A stretch of DNA of 39,448 bases, from assembly GCA_947632285.1 (NCBI GenBank), contig CANROT010000003.1:1-39448 (forward strand), given 5' to 3'. Numbering within the stretch: the stretch's first letter is position 1; each line of letters starts with the position of its first letter. The translations under genes were made by a program, and so were the position numbers. Positions 26,690 through 35,797 of the stretch are shown one piece after another. This DNA is from an uncultured Clostridia bacterium (GTDB lineage: Bacteria; Bacillota; Clostridia; Oscillospirales; CAG-272). Under the pieces are notes generated by a model. It was not told the DNA's origin. It searched no databases and saw only the letters and a list, made by a program, of their open reading frames with translations.

Positions 26690-27321
26690 ACTGTAGATAT
26701 CGGCTGAATATCCGAGCCGCTCAGTTTAGCCCGAATGTTTTTGACATGGGTGGAGATCGTGGAATCATCGCCCCTGCCGTCAAGGCTGAAGACCGCCTCA
26801 TAGATCTGTTCCTTTGAAAACACCTGCCCCTTGTTCCTTGCAAGAAATTCACAGATCAAATATTCGCTTTTTGTAAGCGGAACAGGCGTATTATCTACGT
26901 ACAGTTCTCTTGCGGACAGATCGATTTTTATTCGGTCAAAGGTAAGGGCGGCGTGCCGTTCACGACGCTCGCGGCGCAGGTGCGCGCCGACCCTTGCCCG
27001 CAGCTCTGCAATTCGGAACGGCTTCGTCAGATAATCGTCCGCGCCCGAGCCAAGCCCGAATGTGATATCGTTTTCCGCTGTTTTAGCTGTCAGAAACAGA
27101 ATGGGGCAGTCAGTGAGTGAACGAATCTTGCTGCAATAAGAAAATCCGTCGATGTCCGGCATCATTATATCAAGTATGATCAGGTCAAATCGGTTCAGCA
27201 TATCTATCGGGACATTTGCCGCAGACGTATACGCAGTAACGGTGTGCCCGTCTTTTTGCAATCCGTTTTTCACAAGCTCTAAAATAGACCGTTCGTCATC
27301 GACCACAAGGATATCAGCCAT
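26662..27321 (-). CDS. OmpR-family response regulator
   Basis: 219 aa; DILVVDDERSILELV...LIILDIMMPDIDG...KPFRIAELRARV; C-terminal winged helix ending STVWGIGYKWE; overlaps histidine kinase start. Confidence 0.94.
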   Translation of the reverse strand: MADILVVDDERSILELVKNGLQKDGHTVTAYTSAANVPIDMLNRFDLIILDIMMPDIDGFSYCSKIRSLTDCPILFLTAKTAENDITFGLGSGADDYLTKPFRIAELRARVGAHLRRERRERHAALTFDRIKIDLSARELYVDNTPVPLTKSEYLICEFLARNKGQVFSKEQIYEAVFSLDGRGDDSTISTHVKNIRAKLSGSDIQPISTVWGIGYKWE

Positions 27322-27381
27322 AATATCGCCTCCATTTGCCGTTTCTTTATTATAGCATGATCCGAGCGCGCGGGAAAGCTG

Positions 27382-28194
27382 TCATTGCCGCTTTGCGATA
27401 TAGCAGCAGTTATTTATTTTTACCGCGACCGCCTCCTTTTTATCTGTGCCGTAAATTTCATAAACAGCCGTGTAAAACCACATCTCGCGTCCCTGCCCGG
27501 CGGCCTCCCCTGTCAGGTCGAGTTTATTCAGATCGATTTTAGAGAGGGGGCGTTTCGTTTCCGTGTCAAATGTAACGCTTTTTGCGATGATATCGATATA
27601 ACTTCCCAATTTATCGGCCGGTACGGGCTCTGACGTTACCTGATAAACCGCCCCGCCGCAGATAAGCCGTGTTGCGTTTTCGGGATCGATTTCAAATTTT
27701 CCGATCATAGACGGCGCGCTCTTAAAGTCAAAGACGGGATCGGTGTCTTTAACTTTTTCGCTCCTGACGGCTTTGTGATATCCTCCGTTTACATCTACGA
27801 TCAGATAATCGTCCGTGTTGGGCGCGGCATACACGTTTAAGAACGGTATGATATATGCGGCCTTTTGGGCGCACCCCGCAAGATCTGTCGGGGGCTGAAA
27901 TGCAGCGGTTTCCATACTGTCCTGAAACAGTATTTTCCCTGTTTCGTCTACTGCCGCAAGTCGGCGAATATATCCGACCCATTCTCCAAGCCCGCCGTTA
28001 GAGACGGTGTCATCTAAAATAGTATAGGCGGCTCCCATATAGGAAAATTGTGTTACATTTTCCGTGTTCAGATAACACTGTTCTTTATTAGCGGAGTATT
28101 CCTCGATCATGCGCTGTAAAGAGCAGCCCGTAAACGAAAAAACTACAATAATGTCTGCCAGAAGCGATGCCGTTATTTTTTTGATCAGGTCCAT
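27382..28194 (-). CDS. NisI/SpaI-like lantibiotic immunity lipoprotein
   Basis: 270 aa; signal peptide with FTGC lipobox-like motif; FSYMGAAYTILDDTVSNGGLGEWVGYIRRLAAVDETGKIL...YLIVDVNGGYHKAV resembles annotated NisI/SpaI-family proteins of gut Clostridia (from memory); order I-R-K as in nisin-type loci. Confidence 0.65.
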   Translation of the reverse strand: MDLIKKITASLLADIIVVFSFTGCSLQRMIEEYSANKEQCYLNTENVTQFSYMGAAYTILDDTVSNGGLGEWVGYIRRLAAVDETGKILFQDSMETAAFQPPTDLAGCAQKAAYIIPFLNVYAAPNTDDYLIVDVNGGYHKAVRSEKVKDTDPVFDFKSAPSMIGKFEIDPENATRLICGGAVYQVTSEPVPADKLGSYIDIIAKSVTFDTETKRPLSKIDLNKLDLTGEAAGQGREMWFYTAVYEIYGTDKKEAVAVKINNCCYIAKRQ

Positions 28195-28408
28195 ATTTTT
28201 CAGTCCTCATTTTTCTTCCTTTCTTATAATGAGAAAATGATAGCAGTTCTTTTTGAAGATTTTATAAAGAAATCTGTTTTTTTCGAGCACTTTTCAAAAA
28301 ACGGCGGCTGTCCTCACAAGTCACAGCACATTTTTGACCTTTCTCATTTAAAATAATATCCCGGATAAGTCTGCGGGGGCGAGAGTGATTCCCCGCTTTT
28401 ACAAAGCC

Positions 28409-28444
28409 GAAAAACGGCACAGCCCGAAAGCTGTGCCGTTTTTC
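28409..28444. terminator. Hairpin terminator after zinc-ribbon membrane protein
   Basis: gaaaaacggcacagc-ccgaaa-gctgtgccgtttttc. Confidence 0.85.
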
Positions 28445-28495
28445 AAAAGACGGTCTATACTGTTTTACGAGTCCCGCTCTCATCCGGATAAATAT

Positions 28496-29791
28496 TTACC
28501 GGTACATGTTTTTCGGCATGCCGCAGCGGGGGCAGGCCGGGAGGCTTGCCGGATACTGCGCGCCGCAACGGGGGCAGACGGTGAGCGGCGGCTGACCGTA
28601 TGCGGCGGCGGGCGCTGCGGCTGCCACGGACTTCATTCGGCTGCGGTAGCTGACGAGGGCGACGCCGAACATGATGATCGCCGTACCGGAACAGATGTCC
28701 GCCAAAGCGCCGATCAAGCTCACGGCATTCCCGGCTATCGCGTTTGCAATAAGGGAAAACGAGCCGAACACCGTGAAGGCGCCAATAATGAAATCGAGGA
28801 CGGCGACGTACATGACGGAGCCTCTGACCTCCGGTACGCCCGTGCGCGCCGTCTTCTTAACGGCGCCGACGGCGCGCACCAGGCATATGTAATACGAGAG
28901 AACAACGCCGACGATAAGCGCGAGAACGATAAAGATGATCGCCATTCCCACGGCCAAATACTCGACGTCACCGGCGGCCGAGAGCGATACCGCCGCGGCG
29001 CCGAACACAATAAGGATCAGGAACACGATAAAGCAGATCGCGCCGAGGGTTATGCCGTTGATGACGTTTATGAGCGTCAGCCCGCCGGTGCCGAGAGTGG
29101 GGCTCGTTCTGCTCTTTGCCGAGGCAAAGACGACGAATACCCCGATCACGATGATTATATTCGGTATCGCGGAAAAAATCGCGGACGCAGCCGACACGGA
29201 GGGGTCTGCGGAGAACATAAGCCCAAGGTCGTTGAAATCGTCGATGAAATCTTCAAATTCATCAAAATCACCGAAGTTATCGAGGCCGCCGAAGCCGCCG
29301 TATATATCCCCGAGCGCATTATTTATGTTGACAGAACGCGCGACCTGACTGACGATGCCGAGCAGGACGGCGGCAGCCAGTAATATCGCGGCGATGAGCA
29401 CGACGGGCGAGGCGCCGACCTCCTTGAGCGCGCGGTGTACGGCGCTCCCGGCATTGGGCGCTGCATATGCTCCGGAGCTGTAAGGTGCGTACCCGGCCTG
29501 CGGGGCCTGTCCGTATGGATACGCGGGCTGCCCGTACATCGGCGCATACGGCTGCTGCGGATTTACATATTGCTGCCGGGACTGCGGATCCGGATATTGC
29601 TGCCGTGGCTGCTGCGGATCGGAATATTGCGGCTGAGGCGGGGCGTTTTCGGTAATGAGCTCCGTGCGGTCCGGGTCTTCTGCGGGAGTGGGTTCGACGG
29701 CGTCTTCGGGTTCGTTTTTCAGCTCCGTGCCGCAGTTCGGGCAGAATACCATACCGTCTTTGCAGTCAAAACCGCATTTTTTGCAGATCAA
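28496..29791 (-). CDS. Membrane protein with zinc ribbons at both termini
   Basis: 431 aa; N-terminal CKKCGFDCKDGMVFCPNCG, P/Q/Y-rich linker, several TM helices, C-terminal CPRCGAQYPASLPACPRCG. Confidence 0.8.
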   Translation of the reverse strand: MICKKCGFDCKDGMVFCPNCGTELKNEPEDAVEPTPAEDPDRTELITENAPPQPQYSDPQQPRQQYPDPQSRQQYVNPQQPYAPMYGQPAYPYGQAPQAGYAPYSSGAYAAPNAGSAVHRALKEVGASPVVLIAAILLAAAVLLGIVSQVARSVNINNALGDIYGGFGGLDNFGDFDEFEDFIDDFNDLGLMFSADPSVSAASAIFSAIPNIIIVIGVFVVFASAKSRTSPTLGTGGLTLINVINGITLGAICFIVFLILIVFGAAAVSLSAAGDVEYLAVGMAIIFIVLALIVGVVLSYYICLVRAVGAVKKTARTGVPEVRGSVMYVAVLDFIIGAFTVFGSFSLIANAIAGNAVSLIGALADICSGTAIIMFGVALVSYRSRMKSVAAAAPAAAYGQPPLTVCPRCGAQYPASLPACPRCGMPKNMYR

Positions 29792-29831
29792 GTCAGTGAT
29801 CCTCCTAAATTACAAAAAGTCTCAAAACCGA

Positions 29832-29861
29832 TTCGGGGGACTTCATGCGAAGTCCCCCGAA
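29832..29861. terminator. Hairpin terminator after ABC ATPase gene
   Basis: ttcgggggacttc-atgc-gaagtcccccgaa. Confidence 0.75.
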
Positions 29862-29878
29862 AATCAGCGAGTGTATTA

Positions 29879-31003
29879 TCAGTGAACGATGCAGCGCTCG
29901 GTGTCCTTATCGAAGATGTGGATCCTCGTAGGATCGATGGCGACCTTGATGTTGTCGCCGGCGCGTGCCGTGGACGTCGGAGCGACGCGGGCGATGAGGT
30001 TCTGCTCCTCGGAAACGATGTAGAGGTAGATCTCGGCGCCCATAAGCTCCGTGACCTCAACGTCACAGTTGATGACGCAGTCCGGGAATTGTGTGAGGTA
30101 TGCGGGATCGTCGTGAATAGCCTCGGGACGGATACCGGCGATGACTTCTTCGCCGATGTAGTCCTTGAGCTCGGGAGCGTTGCCCTTTTCGGCGGGCAGC
30201 TTGATCTTGCTCTTGGTCTCGCCCTCGCCGTATACGAGATATGTATCCTCGCCCTGGCGCTTGAGCGTGCAGTTGACGAAGTTCATCTGAGGCGTGCCTA
30301 TGAAGCCCGCGACAAAGAGGTTGCACGGTTTGTCGTAGAGGTTCTGAGGAGTGTCGACCTGCTGGATAAGACCGTCCTTCATAACGACGATGCGCGTAGC
30401 CATCGTCATAGCCTCTGTCTGGTCGTGCGTGACGTAAATGAACGTCGTGCCGACTCTCTGATGTATCTTTGTAAGCTCGGTTCTCATCGTCGCGCGCAGC
30501 TTAGCGTCGAGGTTTGAGAGCGGCTCGTCAAGAAGGAAGACGCGCGGGTTACGGACGATAGCACGGCCGAGAGCGACACGCTGCTTCTGACCGCCGGACA
30601 GAGCCTTCGGCTTTCTGTCGAGCAGGTGCGTGATGTCGAGAATGCGGGCAGCCTCTTCGACGCGGCGCTTGATCTCTTCCTTCGGTGTCTTGCGGAGCTT
30701 AAGACCGAATGCCATGTTGTCGAACACGGACATGTGCGGGTACAGAGCGTAGTTCTGGAACACCATCGCGATGTCGCGGTCCTTCGGAGCCACGTCGTTG
30801 ACGAGCTTATCGCCGATGAAGAGCTCGCCTTCGGAGATCTCCTCAAGACCTGCGATCATACGCAGAGTCGTCGACTTTCCGCATCCGGAAGGGCCGACGA
30901 GGACGAGGAACTCCTTGTCTTTGATCTCAAGGCAGAAGTCGGACACAGCCGTGACGCCGCCGGGATACTTCTTATAAATATGTTTCAGGGATAAGCTTGC
31001 CAT
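29879..31003 (-). CDS. ugpC: Carbohydrate ABC transporter ATP-binding protein (UgpC/MsmK-like)
   Basis: Likely start M at 31003 (MASLSLKHIYKKYPGGVTAVSDFCLEIKDKEFLVLVGPSGCGKSTTLRMIAGLEE...LSGGQKQRVALGRAIVRNPRVFLLDEPLSNLDAKLR), TOBE C-terminus. Confidence 0.93.
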   Translation of the reverse strand: MASLSLKHIYKKYPGGVTAVSDFCLEIKDKEFLVLVGPSGCGKSTTLRMIAGLEEISEGELFIGDKLVNDVAPKDRDIAMVFQNYALYPHMSVFDNMAFGLKLRKTPKEEIKRRVEEAARILDITHLLDRKPKALSGGQKQRVALGRAIVRNPRVFLLDEPLSNLDAKLRATMRTELTKIHQRVGTTFIYVTHDQTEAMTMATRIVVMKDGLIQQVDTPQNLYDKPCNLFVAGFIGTPQMNFVNCTLKRQGEDTYLVYGEGETKSKIKLPAEKGNAPELKDYIGEEVIAGIRPEAIHDDPAYLTQFPDCVINCDVEVTELMGAEIYLYIVSEEQNLIARVAPTSTARAGDNIKVAIDPTRIHIFDKDTERCIVH

Positions 31004-31230
31004 TCTTGAATGGTTCCTCCTTAGATTCGGATATGACGGCAAAACGCGAGCCGATACATACCCATACTTTTGTTTTTATATATTTTATCAAAAACCTGCG
31101 CCTGTGAAAAGAGCTTTTTTCTCCAAAAATCACAATTGGCATTTGTATATGTTGCATAACTCGGGAAAAACAATCGCGGATTTTCGGACAGAAGCTTCCA
31201 TTTCGTTTTAATAGATTAAAAACGTCCGCG

Positions 31231-33411
<2,181 letters not shown>

Positions 33412-33420
33412 TGGTTACAG

Positions 33421-33452
33421 GCGGGGGTGACTTTTGAAAAAGTCACCCCCGC
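33421..33452. repeat. Strong hairpin in tex 5' region, similar to the element at 7189-7225
   Basis: gcgggggtgactttt-gaa-aaagtcacccccgc next to gccccctt-caaaactttt. Confidence 0.7.
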
Positions 33453-33495
33453 GCCCCCTTCAAAACTTTTCGGTATGGTATGATTTAACAGATAC

Positions 33496-33524
33496 ATTGT
33501 ACCACAAAATCGGCGCGGCGTAAA
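33496..33524 (-). promoter_or_regulatory. sigma-A type promoter of tex
   Basis: Minus strand TTTACG (33524-33519), 17-bp spacer, TACAAT (33501-33496). Confidence 0.6.
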
Positions 33525-33559
33525 GAGGGGTCTTTACGGTGTTTGTATAGCGAAGAATT

Positions 33560-34087
33560 TTACGGCACCTCTATAAGTGTCGTTATGAGGGCGACGTTTT
33601 CGGGAACGGGTCTTGTCCCGTCAACGCGCAGTACGGGGCAGCCGAGCGACATTGCATATTTCCCGGCGGCGGACTCGTCTTTTGATTCGATATGCCGGAA
33701 GAACGCTTCCTCCCTCTCGTATAAGTCCCCGCCCGGCATCATTCTCTCGCCGAATTTGGCGTGCGACCGGCTCCTCACACGCCGAAAGCGTATTTCCTTC
33801 GGGACTTCGATCAGGACCGCGTAACGGAAATAATGGCATATCTCCGGCCAGTGCTCGCAGCTCCCGGCGGCGAGGACAAAATTTCGGCGCCGGTTTACCT
33901 CACGAAAAAGCAGCTCGCCGACCTCAACTTCTGTGCGTGGGTCGGCGTAGAGATAGTTGGGGTTCTTCTTCGGAAAATACAAGTCTTCGATATCTATAAA
34001 ATAAAACCCGAGCTTCTCCGCGAGCATTTTACCGAGCGTGCTTTTTCCGGCGCCGTTAAGCCCGCAGACTATGATCCCGACGTCCAT
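33560..34087 (-). CDS. P-loop NTPase / shikimate-kinase-like kinase
   Basis: 175 aa; IIVCGLNGAGKSTLGKMLAEKLGFYFIDIEDLYF Walker A. Confidence 0.8.
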   Translation of the reverse strand: MDVGIIVCGLNGAGKSTLGKMLAEKLGFYFIDIEDLYFPKKNPNYLYADPRTEVEVGELLFREVNRRRNFVLAAGSCEHWPEICHYFRYAVLIEVPKEIRFRRVRSRSHAKFGERMMPGGDLYEREEAFFRHIESKDESAAGKYAMSLGCPVLRVDGTRPVPENVALITTLIEVP

Positions 34088-34116
34088 GTTTCCCTCCGAT
34101 AAGTTTTTTTCGACCG

Positions 34117-35091
34117 TCAGCGTCCCGCCGCGCGCAGGATCGCATAGCGGTTCTCGCTGTAAAACCGGATCCTTTCGACTGTCGCCATGCTCTCGCGCAG
34201 ACCGAGCGCCGCCTCCTCCGGGTCCGACATTTCGCCGCAGGCGCGGCGGACATTGTATTCAAGCCATTCGAGCCACGAGAAACCGAGGCCGAAACACGAT
34301 TCCGCGTCCGGGTGAAGGCCGCACGCGCGCTCATATGCGTCGAGAAACGCGCGAAAGCGCTCGCCGTCAAACTCACACACGTCTCCGCCCGCCCATGAGA
34401 GCGCGAGCACCCATGCGTCGTAAAACGGGCTGCCGTACCTGAGGCATTCGAGGTCGATGATGACGGGGCCGGACGGCGTCCACATCACGTTTTTCGCGTC
34501 CATATCGCCGTCGGTTATCGTCAGGACGCGCGGCAGGCGGCGGACCGAGGCGTTATATTCGCCCTCCGCGGAATAGAGCAACTCTGCGTTTTGCGCTATC
34601 GCCTCCGCGAGCTTTGGCGTGCATGCTCTGGCACGCGCCGCGAGCATGTCCCAATTGACGCTCACGCAGTTAACGGCAGGTACGCCGCCCCGGCGCTCAA
34701 TACCGTGTATGCGGCCGAGAAGGCTGCCCGCGGCAGAGGCGTGGCTCGCGGTCAGCGCGTCCCACCCGACCGCCATACCGTCTATCCAGTCAAATATGTA
34801 GAAAAACTGCCCTCCGGCGTCGAGCCGTTTGCGCCCGTCAAAGGTAAGCGCGCATGACACCGGGACCCCGGCGTCGGCGAGCGCGACCTCGAGCGATTCC
34901 GCGCGGTCAAAGTTTGATGCTGCGTCCGGGCGAGACATCACCTCGGGCGAAAGCAGCTTGAGCGCGAAGGTCCCGCGCGTCGTTTCGAGCCGATACATTT
35001 TGTGCATGAGCCCGCCCGTCACGCGCGACGCAGACAGCGGCTCACCGAGCGGGAGGCGCTCGGAAATATAGCGGAGGACGGCGTCAAGCAT
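34117..35091 (-). CDS. Aminoglycoside phosphotransferase (APH/choline-kinase-like) family protein
   Basis: 324 aa; LTITDGDMDAKNVMWTPSGPVIIDLECLRYGSPFYDAWVLAL catalytic loop and metal-binding D-x-E variants. Confidence 0.82.
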   Translation of the reverse strand: MLDAVLRYISERLPLGEPLSASRVTGGLMHKMYRLETTRGTFALKLLSPEVMSRPDAASNFDRAESLEVALADAGVPVSCALTFDGRKRLDAGGQFFYIFDWIDGMAVGWDALTASHASAAGSLLGRIHGIERRGGVPAVNCVSVNWDMLAARARACTPKLAEAIAQNAELLYSAEGEYNASVRRLPRVLTITDGDMDAKNVMWTPSGPVIIDLECLRYGSPFYDAWVLALSWAGGDVCEFDGERFRAFLDAYERACGLHPDAESCFGLGFSWLEWLEYNVRRACGEMSDPEEAALGLRESMATVERIRFYSENRYAILRAAGR

Positions 35092-35797
35092 TGCCGCCTC
35101 CGGTGAAGAGGTTTATTTCCTCGGGCGTGAGGTAACGCCACTCGCCCGGGGCGAGCGTCGTGTCAAGCTCGATACCTGCGAAGCGGACGCGGCATAGTGA
35201 TGTTATTTCGCTGCCGACCGCGTGAAACATTCGCTTGATCTGATGGAATTTTCCCTCCGTGATCGTGATCGTGTCCCCGTCGATCACCGCCGGAGCCGTG
35301 AGGACGGCCTCGCCTTTTCCGTCCCGCTCGCCGATGTCGACGCCCACCGCAAGCGCGCCCCTCATCTCCTCCGTCAGCGGGGGCGTGCACGTGAAACGGT
35401 ACGTCTTTTCAACGTGATGTTTTGGCGAGATGGCGCGGTGCGCGGACGCGCCGTCGTCGGTGAAGAGCAAAAGCCCCGTCGTGTCACGGTCGAGGCGGCC
35501 GACGGGGAAGACGCGGCGCGCCGTCTCCGGCGGCAAAAGCTCGGAGACGACGCGCTCGCCGGGGCGCGCGTCCTCGGTCGCGGTGATATATCCCGAGGGC
35601 TTGTTCATCATCAAATAAATGTACCGCGAAAACGTGAGCGTTACTCCGTCGAGGGCGACCTCTGCGTCTTCCGCGACCTTGAGCGCGCCGTCCCGGACGG
35701 TGTCCCCGCCGACGGTGACGCGTCCCTTCGCGATGGCGCGTGCGGCGTCCCGCCGGGTGAGGTTCGCGGAGGACGAAACAAATTTGTCAAGCCTCAT
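35084..35797 (-). CDS. RsuA/RluB-family pseudouridine synthase
   Basis: 237 aa; S4 domain (MRLDKFVSSSANLTRRDAARAIAKGRVTVGG), NKPSGYITA, FPVGRLDRDTTGLLLFTDDG, ITEGKFHQIKRMFHAVG. Confidence 0.94.
   Translation of the reverse strand: MRLDKFVSSSANLTRRDAARAIAKGRVTVGGDTVRDGALKVAEDAEVALDGVTLTFSRYIYLMMNKPSGYITATEDARPGERVVSELLPPETARRVFPVGRLDRDTTGLLLFTDDGASAHRAISPKHHVEKTYRFTCTPPLTEEMRGALAVGVDIGERDGKGEAVLTAPAVIDGDTITITEGKFHQIKRMFHAVGSEITSLCRVRFAGIELDTTLAPGEWRYLTPEEINLFTGGGNA

Noticed and set aside
25307-27321. VanRS-type vancomycin-resistance regulator interpretation
   Set aside because: No vanHAX-like genes nearby; the adjacent NisI-like lipoprotein fits a lantibiotic-responsive system better.
28262-28483. 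73-aa minus-strand ORF in the intergenic region beside the NisI-like gene
   Set aside because: Spans the terminator hairpin, no RBS or family match; could be a decayed gene remnant but not supportable.
28385-29383. 332-aa plus-strand ORF
   Set aside because: Antisense to the zinc-ribbon membrane protein; no recognisable motifs.
34117-35091. Aminoglycoside-resistance gene
   Set aside because: The APH fold is shared with many sugar/choline kinases; operon context with a glycosidase and pseudouridine synthase does not indicate resistance.
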